From Alphaproteobacteria bacterium (GTDB taxonomy: Bacteria > Pseudomonadota > Alphaproteobacteria > RF32 > CAG-977), in assembly GCA_017476085.1 (NCBI GenBank), contig JAFVEJ010000055.1, positions 1-7,739 of the forward strand: 7,739 nucleotides of DNA. Reading direction: 5' to 3'. This document shows, one piece after another, positions 1 through 6,156 of this stretch (its first letter is position 1; every line of letters begins with the position of its first letter). Under the pieces are notes generated by a model. The model was not told the DNA's origin and made no database searches. It saw only the letters and a program-made list of their open reading frames with translations. A program made the translations under genes and the position numbers.

Positions 1-1167
1 GGGGAAATTTTGGCTTGGGCATCGGAAACATTAAATCCCAGCACGAAAACGATCAATGCCGTTTTAGTGCCGCGACAGCCCGCTTCCGCACAAAAGCCTT
101 TATTGTACGGCTTGGCTTTGACCAAAGGTATGCGGGCTTCGACCAAAATCAAGGACGCTCCCTTTTCCCGCGCCGTCGGGCAGGGCGTGCATCATTTCAA
201 AAATTACAGCCGGACGTATTACGGCAACGTGACTTTGCGGCAGGCTTTGGGCAATTCGCTGAACATTCCCGCGTTAAAAACAATCGAATTTATCGGCGTT
301 CAAACATACTATGATTTTTTAAAAAGCCTTGGTTTCTCGCATTTTAACAAGCCTGCCGATTTTTACCGCGAAGGGTTGGCTTTGGGCAATGCGGAAGTGA
401 CTTTGTTTGAATTGACGCAATCGTATTTGATGTTGGCAAACGGCGGAACGGCAAAAACGCTGAGAGCTTATAAAATGCAGCAAACGCCTTCGGAAAAACG
501 TGTTCTGCCCGAAACGGCGGCGACGCTGATCGGGCATATCCTGTCCGATCCGTTGGCAAGGCAGTTGGAATTCGGAACGGACAGCGTGCTGAATTTCCCC
601 GTGCAGACGGCGGTGAAAACGGGAACGTCAACCGGATATAGGGATGCCTGGGCGATGGGGTATAACAAGGACTTTGTCGCGGGCGTGTGGATGGGCAATC
701 TGAACTATGAACCGATGAGCGACGTGACTGGTGCGGTCGGTCCCGCTCTGCTGCTTCGGTCGATTTTTACGGAGCTGAATAAAATCAGGACTTCCGGCGC
801 GTTGGAATTGTCGCCCGAGCTGGAAAAAACAATCGTTAACGGCAAAACGGAGTATTTTGACCCGACCGTTGAAGAAACATATCAAACCGAAGCGCCCGAC
901 TGTGTTGTGACTTCGCCTGAAAACGGCGTGATGCTGGCGATTGACCCGCGTATTCCTTTGGAATATCAGCAATACCCGTTTTCCGTTTCCTGTGTGCCGG
1001 ATGAGGCCGTCGTCGTTTGGCGCGTTGACGACAAAGAAACTTTCAAAGGAAAAGAGGATACTTTTCTGTGGCGTATTGAACGCGGAAGTCATACAGTACA
1101 AGCGGTGTTTGTCGGACAAAACGGCGAAGAGGAAAGCCTGTCCGGACGAACGGTAATTGTGCGATAA
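1..1167 (+). CDS. pbpC: Penicillin-binding protein 1C, C-terminal part (5' end outside window)
   Basis: This is the transpeptidase half of a class A bifunctional murein synthase, which cross-links peptidoglycan in the periplasm. The reading frame is open from base 1, so the membrane anchor and glycosyltransferase domain lie upstream and no start is visible. All three transpeptidase motifs are present in order: SAQK (SxxK, nucleophile Ser at base 85), SLN (SxN, base 256) and KTGT (base 616) followed by GYRDAWAMGYN, typical of PBP1C. The last ~85 residues (from about base 910, PENGVMLAIDP...) match the C-terminal BiPBP_C-type beta domain that separates PBP1C from PBP1A/1B. About 388 residues are visible; E. 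coli PBP1C is about 770, so roughly half is missing. The SxxK context is PASAQKP where PGSALKP is usual, a mild deviation. It ends 10 nt before the next gene, with no terminator between them. PBP1C is a confident family call; the symbol follows from it. Confidence 0.9.
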   Translation, partial: GEILAWASETLNPSTKTINAVLVPRQPASAQKPLLYGLALTKGMRASTKIKDAPFSRAVGQGVHHFKNYSRTYYGNVTLRQALGNSLNIPALKTIEFIGVQTYYDFLKSLGFSHFNKPADFYREGLALGNAEVTLFELTQSYLMLANGGTAKTLRAYKMQQTPSEKRVLPETAATLIGHILSDPLARQLEFGTDSVLNFPVQTAVKTGTSTGYRDAWAMGYNKDFVAGVWMGNLNYEPMSDVTGAVGPALLLRSIFTELNKIRTSGALELSPELEKTIVNGKTEYFDPTVEETYQTEAPDCVVTSPENGVMLAIDPRIPLEYQQYPFSVSCVPDEAVVVWRVDDKETFKGKEDTFLWRIERGSHTVQAVFVGQNGEEESLSGRTVIVR

Positions 1168-1170
1168 GGA
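1166..1170 (+). promoter_or_regulatory. Ribosome binding site fixing the trhP start
   Basis: AAGGA lies 7 nt before the ATG at 1178 and overlaps the pbpC stop codon. This spacing favours 1178 over the in-frame alternative start at 1157, which would lie inside pbpC and add seven residues (CDKENK-type) unlike the start of U32 proteins, which typically begin close to the KPELLLPAG motif. Confidence 0.7.
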
Positions 1171-1177
1171 AAATAAG

Positions 1178-2431
1178 ATGAAAAAGCCCGAACTGCTTTT
1201 GCCCGCCGGAACATTTGACGCGATGCAAACCGCTTTTCTTTACGGGGCGGATGCCGTTTACTGCGGACTGCCGTCTTTGTCGCTGCGGGCAGGCGGTGGT
1301 TTTGATTCGGATACCTTGGCGCAGGCAATCGGGAAAGCGCACGGACAAAACAAAAAAGTCTATTTGACATTGAATCTGTTTTCCCGAAACGGTGACGTTG
1401 AACGGCTGGCGGAATTTGCCGAAACGGTCAACGAATTGCGGCCCGACGGATTGATCATTTCCGACCCCGGCGTGTTTATGTTTATGAAAGAACATGCGCC
1501 GGATATTCCTTTGCATGTTTCGACTCAAGCCAATGTCGGGTCTTGGCTGACGGTTGATTTCTGGCGGTCTTTGGGGGCAAAGGTATGTGTGTTGTCCCGT
1601 GAAACGCCGTTTGAGGATATTTGCGAAATCAAGCGAAAAATCCCCGATATGAAAATCGAAATGTTCATTCACGGCGCGATGTGCATGAGCTATTCGGGGC
1701 GGTGTCTGCTGTCTTCATTTATGACGGGACGCAGTGCCAATCGCGGCAAATGCGCGCATGCTTGTCGTTGGAAATACAAGATTTATCTGGAGGAAGAACA
1801 TCGTCCGGGCGAATTTCTGCCGATCTGGGAAGATGACCGAGGGACGTATATCCTTAATTCCAAAGACTTATGTCTGATGCCGTATCTGAATAAAATTTTG
1901 GAAGCCGGCATTGATTTGTTAAAAATCGAAGGACGCAACAAAACGCCTTACTATGTCGCGCAGACGGCAAGAGCTTACCGTCACGCGATCGACGATTGGT
2001 TTGAAAATCCTGACGATTGGCGTTTTGAAAAGTATCAGACGGAGTTGGACACGCTGCAAAACAGGGGATATACTACCGCTTTTTTCAACGGTGTTCCCGA
2101 TGCGGCGGCCCAAAATTATGAAACGACGCAAAGTTTAGGGAAATGGCGTAACGCCGGCGTTATTTCCTCTTGGACGGAACAAGGAGCGGAACTGATTATT
2201 TATCAAAAAATCGAAGCGGGAGATGTGCTTTACTTCCTGCCTCCCGATCGTTTTGAAAGCGTGCCGGTTGCCGTGCCACGAATTATAGACGGTTTTACTA
2301 AAAAAGAAGTATCGGTTCTTTCGCCCGGACGCATAGGACAAAGCATTTTCATTCCGAAAACTTTTTTCAAAAATTTAACCCCCGAAAACCTGCCTGTTTT
2401 TACGGTTGCGCGCGCAAAACTGAAAAGTTGA
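1178..2431 (+). CDS. trhP: Peptidase U32-family tRNA hydroxylation protein, TrhP-like
   Basis: Predicted 417-residue cytosolic protein. Members of this subfamily (TrhP/YegQ) hydroxylate U34 of tRNA, using prephenate as the oxygen source in E. coli, as the first step towards mo5U/cmo5U wobble bases; despite the family name they are not shown to be proteases. The N-terminus KPELLLPAGTFDAMQTAF and the U32 signature EMFIHGAMCMSYSGRC (about residues 161-176) are clear. Cys169, Cys176, Cys192 and Cys232 (in NSKDLC) sit where the Fe-S cluster ligands of U32 proteins are described; Cys196 is an additional cysteine. Residues from about 330 to 415 (GDVLYFLPP..., SPGRIGQSIFIP) match the U32 C-terminal domain. 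That domain excludes the shorter UbiU/UbiV, and the total length excludes the ~650-residue RlhA. The start is the ATG with an AAGGA 7 nt upstream. The gene follows pbpC by 10 nt and is probably co-transcribed. The family is certain; the exact paralogue is less so. Confidence 0.8.
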   Translation: MKKPELLLPAGTFDAMQTAFLYGADAVYCGLPSLSLRAGGGFDSDTLAQAIGKAHGQNKKVYLTLNLFSRNGDVERLAEFAETVNELRPDGLIISDPGVFMFMKEHAPDIPLHVSTQANVGSWLTVDFWRSLGAKVCVLSRETPFEDICEIKRKIPDMKIEMFIHGAMCMSYSGRCLLSSFMTGRSANRGKCAHACRWKYKIYLEEEHRPGEFLPIWEDDRGTYILNSKDLCLMPYLNKILEAGIDLLKIEGRNKTPYYVAQTARAYRHAIDDWFENPDDWRFEKYQTELDTLQNRGYTTAFFNGVPDAAAQNYETTQSLGKWRNAGVISSWTEQGAELIIYQKIEAGDVLYFLPPDRFESVPVAVPRIIDGFTKKEVSVLSPGRIGQSIFIPKTFFKNLTPENLPVFTVARAKLKS

Positions 2432-2440
2432 AAGAACCGC

Positions 2441-2468
2441 TTGATTCAGTATGCGTTTTTGTTAAAAT
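2441..2468 (+). promoter_or_regulatory. Putative sigma-70 promoter for the lipoprotein-acnB-idh operon
   Basis: TTGATT (2441-2446) and TAAAAT (2463-2468) are separated by 16 nt, matching 4 of 6 and 5 of 6 consensus bases. They sit in the only gap of more than 15 nt in the window, and the -10 box lies 34 nt before the ATG at 2503. The rest of this 71-nt gap is A-rich and shows no convincing terminator hairpin or operator. The call rests on consensus matching alone. Confidence 0.45.
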
Positions 2469-2502
2469 GCAAACAATAAAAAAAACAGTTGGGGAAAATC
2501 GA

Positions 2503-3183
2503 ATGAAAACGGCTTTGAAAATTTGTGCGGCAACAGTATTGCTGTCGGCATGTGCGGCGGGGGAACAAACGGAAACGCCGATCGTCCAATCCGACATGGT
2601 CAGATTATCTTTGACGGAAAGAGTGCAGGCCGCCGTAACCGAAACGCAGAAAATTGCGACACAGGCGTTGCCGGAGGAAATAGCGGGCTTTAAATCTGCC
2701 GAACCTGTGGCTGATCGCGAAAAAAATCAACGCGGGGCAGGCTTCGTGCGCGTTTATGTCAATGATGATATGATGGCAACCGTTTTTGTTTACAATAATC
2801 AAAACTTCGGTGTTTCCGAAGAAGTCAGTCCTGCTTTGGAAGTTTTGATGGATAAGCATTTGCAGGAAATTCAGGCGCATCAGGATGCGGGGTTGTATGC
2901 GAATGTGAAAATCGGGACAAAAAAACAGCGTGATTTTCGATGGAAAGGCGTCAAATATCAGGTTCTGGAAGCTGACGTGCAGTTTTCTCAAAAAGAAGAA
3001 ACCAAAAAATCTTTTTTGGTTTTGGGCGCAAATAAAGAGCTGATGTCTTATGTGCGTATCCGTTACACTTATCCTAAGTCAAAACAATCCGAACTGAATA
3101 AAAAACAACTTATTTTTACGAGAACGGTAATGACGGCTTTGCAGGATTTTGCCGCAAAACAAAAAACGCCGGAAGCTCAATAA
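2503..3183 (+). CDS. Uncharacterised lipoprotein, 226 residues
   Basis: I do not recognise this protein. The N-terminus is MKTALKICAATVLLSAC: two lysines, a hydrophobic core and a lipobox LSAC at residues 14-17, so signal peptidase II should cleave before Cys17. Ala at +2 (no Asp) suggests the outer membrane if the host follows the E. coli rule. The mature part has an acidic linker, then an alpha/beta region with hydrophobic strands such as FVRVYVNDDMMATVFVYNN (about residues 83-101) and SYVRIRYTYPKS near residue 190, then a lysine-rich helical C-terminus. No catalytic motif, transmembrane helix or coiled coil is evident. An in-frame start at 2428 exists, but it would bury the signal peptide and overlap trhP; ATG 2503 has GGGGA 7 nt upstream, a modest ribosome site. 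It is followed after 13 nt by a second lipoprotein gene and is probably the first gene of that transcript. Confidence 0.8.
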   Translation: MKTALKICAATVLLSACAAGEQTETPIVQSDMVRLSLTERVQAAVTETQKIATQALPEEIAGFKSAEPVADREKNQRGAGFVRVYVNDDMMATVFVYNNQNFGVSEEVSPALEVLMDKHLQEIQAHQDAGLYANVKIGTKKQRDFRWKGVKYQVLEADVQFSQKEETKKSFLVLGANKELMSYVRIRYTYPKSKQSELNKKQLIFTRTVMTALQDFAAKQKTPEAQ

Positions 3184-3185
3184 AC

Positions 3186-3190
3186 AGGAA
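3186..3190 (+). promoter_or_regulatory. Ribosome binding site deciding the second lipoprotein start
   Basis: AGGAA lies just after the preceding stop codon. Two in-frame ATGs follow, at 3191 and 3197. Only the second has a workable spacing (7 nt after AGGA); the first begins directly against the site. This favours 3197. Confidence 0.6.
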
Positions 3191-3196
3191 ATGACG

Positions 3197-3622
3197 ATGA
3201 AGCATTTAGCGCTGTTGTTTTTATTTTTGCTTTCCGGCTGCGCCATTTTCGATCCTTCCGCCGAAGTCGGAAAAACTTTAAGCCGGATGAATCAGGCCTA
3301 TAAAGATAAAGAACTGAATACGTTTATGAGTTTTATCAGCCCGAGTTATCAAGGCAAACGGGATGATTTTCAGATTGCGGTGGAAAATGATTTTGCCGGT
3401 TTTGCCGAAGTGGAATACAGAACATCCGTATTTCAGACGATCATTGATGAAAAAACGGGCGATTATCAAGTTTCCGTTTATTATTTCAGAAGCGCCAGAT
3501 CACCCCGATACGGCATAGACAATCAAAGCGGAGAAACTACTTTGACTTTTTCCAAAGACAAAGATGGTTTGAAATTGATCAAAATGTCTGATCCGCCTTT
3601 GTACGGTTTGATTGTTCCTTAA
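3197..3622 (+). CDS. Small lipoprotein with an NTF2-like domain (141 residues)
   Basis: The N-terminus MKHLALLFLFLLSGC is a short lipoprotein signal with lipobox LSGC at residues 12-15; Ala follows the Cys, consistent with outer-membrane retention. The remaining ~125 residues start with a helix (VGKTLSRMNQAYKDKEL), continue with NTFMSFISPSY and then alternate strands (YQVSVYYFRSAR, GETTLTFSKDKDGLKLIKM) before ending in DPPLYGLIVP. Helix first, then a curved sheet, with a 'work in progress per residue' pattern like SnoaL/DUF4440 proteins, suggests an NTF2-like fold; this is inference from pattern, not a database match. Such domains on lipoproteins often bind small ligands or act as assembly partners, and no catalytic residues can be assigned. 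The gene sits 13 nt after the first lipoprotein gene and 14 nt before acnB, so all three are probably on one transcript. An upstream in-frame start at 3149 would overlap the previous gene and lose the signal peptide. Confidence 0.78.
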   Translation: MKHLALLFLFLLSGCAIFDPSAEVGKTLSRMNQAYKDKELNTFMSFISPSYQGKRDDFQIAVENDFAGFAEVEYRTSVFQTIIDEKTGDYQVSVYYFRSARSPRYGIDNQSGETTLTFSKDKDGLKLIKMSDPPLYGLIVP

Positions 3623-3636
3623 AAAGAAGACAAATA

Positions 3637-6156
3637 ATGACAGCCGAAGAAATTTTACAAGCATATGAAAAGGCTTATGAAACGCCTTTGCCGTTTGATT
3701 CAAAACATCCCGAAGACGGAACTTTATCCCGCAGGCAGGACGGATTGCCGCCGTTGCCGTTAAATGCCGAACAAACGGCGGCATGCGTCGAATTGTTGGA
3801 AAAAGGGGAATGGACAGACAAGGTTTTGTCTTTATTGTTAAACCGCATTCCCGCCGGAACGGGTGACGCCGCGAAAATCAAAGCGGGATTTTTGGGGCGG
3901 GTCGCTTTGGAAAAAATCAATATTTCAGGATTGACGCCCGAACAGGCGATTGAACATCTGGGCTATATGAGGGGCGGACATAATATTTCTGTTTTGATTG
4001 ATCTGCTGACCAAACAAAAAACGGCAGATCGGGTGGTTGAGGTTTTGTCCCGTCTGGTATTGATTCATCAGGCAATTACGGATATCGCGCGATTGTATCG
4101 AACGGGCAGCAAACATGCGTTAAAACTGTTGGAGTCATGGGCAAAGGCGGAATGGTTTTCCAAACGTTCCGAATTTGAATCGGAAACAAAGCTGGTCGTA
4201 TTTAAAATTCCTGATGAGATTGAAGCTTCTACCGATTTTCTTTCCCATTCCAAAGGCGGACATACGCGCACGGATATCCCTTTCCATGGCAAGCATTATT
4301 TTATGAACAAGGAATTGCTGGACGAACTGAACGCATTAAAGGCGGCGCATCCGATGATACCCGTTGCTTTGGCGGCAGATAAGATCGGGACAAGTTCTTC
4401 GAGAAAGTCCGGTATGAATAATGTCGAATGGAACATCGGCATCGAAAATGAAGATACTCGTTTTCTGCCGGATAAAAAAACGCGCGCGGTGATTTTTGCC
4501 GGACGGGTTTTAGGCCCGATTTTTGCAAAAACGGCCGAAGATATGGGATCTATTATTGTCCGTACAAATACCGATGCGCTGCGGACGGGGCAAATCGTCC
4601 GTGTTTTGTGGAAAAAGGGGCTGATCCTTTCCGAAAACGGTGACAAAGTCGCAGAGTTTCCTGCATTGACGCGAAACGACTTCGATATGCTGCGCGTGTG
4701 CGGGGCGACAAATTTCCGTATGGGGCGGATTTTGACAATGGCGGCGCAAAAAATTTTGGGAAAAACATATCCTTTGCCATATACCGAAAATACGGTTGAA
4801 GTTCGGGAATGCCCGATGACGGCGGCTCAAAAAATCATTGCCGGAGCCGCCGGTGTAAAAAGCGTTTCCGTCGGACAAACGGTTTATGCCAAAGTCGATA
4901 CGGTCGCTTCTCAGGACACAACGGGCGGTATGACCGTGCAGGAATTGCAGGGGACTTTGGCGGCAATGAAGCTTGCTGTTCCGTTGTTGCTGCAGTCTCA
5001 ATGCCACAATGCGGCTATGAGATTCAGGACGGAATCGGTTGTCGCGGCAAATAAAAAGCTGACGGATTATATGCATTCAATCGGCGGCATTACGCTGAAT
5101 ATGGGGGATGGAATCATTCATTCCTGGCTGAACGAGTTGGTCGTTCCGAATACGATCGTTGTCGGCGGGGATTCGCATACCAGAACGCCAACCGCATTGA
5201 GCTTTCCTTTAGGATCCGGCGGCATCGCCGAAGCGGCGGCAACGGGCGTAACGGAAATTACCGTTCCGGGCAGTGTTTTGGTGCGCCTGACAGGAGAGTT
5301 CAAACAAGGCATTACAGTGCGCGATTTGGTTAACTACATTCCTTATAAGGCGCAAAAGCTTTTAGGCAAAAACGTATTTGAAGGTTCCATTATCGAGTTT
5401 CGCCGTATCGGGAAACCTTTTGATATGATCGATGTGTTCAAAATGACGAACGCATCGGCGGAACGTTCGGCTGCGGCGGCTTATTTTGAACAAGAGGCGC
5501 AAACGGTCGCGGAATATGTCAAAAATCATTCTTTGCCGATTATCGAACAATTAATCAAAGCCGGGTACGACAATAACGGCGTTCTGGAAAACAGAAAAAA
5601 GGCGTTGGAGGAATATATCGAAAATCCGCGGACTGTGACGGCGGACGACAAAGCAAAATACGTTTCTGTTCTGGACATAGATTTATCAGAAATCGATCAG
5701 CCGTATATCGCGTGTCCGCATACGCCGGATAACGTGAAGCCGTTGTCGGAACTGGCGGGAATGCCGGCGGAATTTTGCTTTATCGGATCGTGTATGTCCG
5801 GCAAAAAGGATTTTGAGGCGTTTGAACGAATCACGCGGGATATGGAAAAACTTGCATGCGAAACATGGGCCGCGCCTCCGACCCGGCTGATCGAAGCGGA
5901 ATTAAAAAAAGTGCTGGATGTTTTGAAAAAACGCGGCGTTCGTGTCGAGGTTTCGGGCTGTTCTTTATGTATGGGAAATCAGGAGCGTGTTCAGGGCAAT
6001 CGAAACGTATTGACGACTTCCACGCGGAATTTCAAAGCGCGTATGGGGGATGAGGTTTCGGTTTATCTGGTGTCGGCGGAATTGGAAGCGGCAGCGGCGA
6101 AAACGGGGACGTTTCCGAATGTCGAAACATATTTTAAGGCGGTGGAGAATGGTTAA
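3637..6156 (+). CDS. acnB: Aconitate hydratase B (aconitase / 2-methylisocitrate dehydratase)
   Basis: This 839-residue cytosolic [4Fe-4S] enzyme interconverts citrate and isocitrate through cis-aconitate; AcnB enzymes may also hydrate 2-methylaconitate. Domain order is the B type. A HEAT-like N-terminal domain (to about residue 165, with RGGHNISVLIDLL) is followed by the swivel domain, which carries GTSSSRKS (Ser254, Ser255, Arg256). The catalytic domain from about residue 395 has SQDTTGGMT (Asp427), His457, GGDSHTRTP (Asp512-Ser513-His514) and STSTRNFKAR (Arg797, Arg802). Cluster ligands are Cys719, Cys775 and Cys778 (GCSLCMG). Family length is about 865; this one has a slightly longer N-terminus and lacks roughly 30 residues of C-terminal tail. 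After Cys719 the sequence reads MSGKKDF where E. coli AcnB has MTNIGHF, losing a normally conserved Asn. AAGAAGA lies 6-7 nt before the ATG. The stop overlaps the next gene by 8 nt. E. coli apo-AcnB can bind mRNA; nothing here shows whether this one does. Confidence 0.95.
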   Translation: MTAEEILQAYEKAYETPLPFDSKHPEDGTLSRRQDGLPPLPLNAEQTAACVELLEKGEWTDKVLSLLLNRIPAGTGDAAKIKAGFLGRVALEKINISGLTPEQAIEHLGYMRGGHNISVLIDLLTKQKTADRVVEVLSRLVLIHQAITDIARLYRTGSKHALKLLESWAKAEWFSKRSEFESETKLVVFKIPDEIEASTDFLSHSKGGHTRTDIPFHGKHYFMNKELLDELNALKAAHPMIPVALAADKIGTSSSRKSGMNNVEWNIGIENEDTRFLPDKKTRAVIFAGRVLGPIFAKTAEDMGSIIVRTNTDALRTGQIVRVLWKKGLILSENGDKVAEFPALTRNDFDMLRVCGATNFRMGRILTMAAQKILGKTYPLPYTENTVEVRECPMTAAQKIIAGAAGVKSVSVGQTVYAKVDTVASQDTTGGMTVQELQGTLAAMKLAVPLLLQSQCHNAAMRFRTESVVAANKKLTDYMHSIGGITLNMGDGIIHSWLNELVVPNTIVVGGDSHTRTPTALSFPLGSGGIAEAAATGVTEITVPGSVLVRLTGEFKQGITVRDLVNYIPYKAQKLLGKNVFEGSIIEFRRIGKPFDMIDVFKMTNASAERSAAAAYFEQEAQTVAEYVKNHSLPIIEQLIKAGYDNNGVLENRKKALEEYIENPRTVTADDKAKYVSVLDIDLSEIDQPYIACPHTPDNVKPLSELAGMPAEFCFIGSCMSGKKDFEAFERITRDMEKLACETWAAPPTRLIEAELKKVLDVLKKRGVRVEVSGCSLCMGNQERVQGNRNVLTTSTRNFKARMGDEVSVYLVSAELEAAAAKTGTFPNVETYFKAVENG

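Noticed and set aside
628..1119. Minus-strand open frame of 163 codons inside pbpC
   Set aside because: It is antisense to the transpeptidase KTGT region and the C-terminal domain, with no family resemblance.
1043..1672. Long open frame of 209 codons on the minus strand
   Set aside because: It lies antisense to pbpC and trhP, both of which have clear family motifs. Its translation is rich in Arg, Phe and Gln with no recognisable domain, as expected for the shadow of a coding strand.
2434..2463. Possible terminator after trhP (AACCGC, loop, then GCGTTTTTGTT)
   Set aside because: Only about three base pairs (CGC/GCG) can form before mismatches. The T run is short and overlaps the putative promoter, so a terminator cannot be supported.
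2428..2502. Upstream in-frame start for the first lipoprotein
   Set aside because: It would place 25 polar residues in front of an otherwise perfect lipoprotein signal peptide and overlap the trhP stop. The ATG at 2503 is the sensible start.
4510..5076. Minus-strand open frame of 188 codons inside acnB
   Set aside because: It is fully antisense to conserved aconitase sequence. Its composition is dominated by Arg, His and Phe, and it has no convincing ribosome site or motif.
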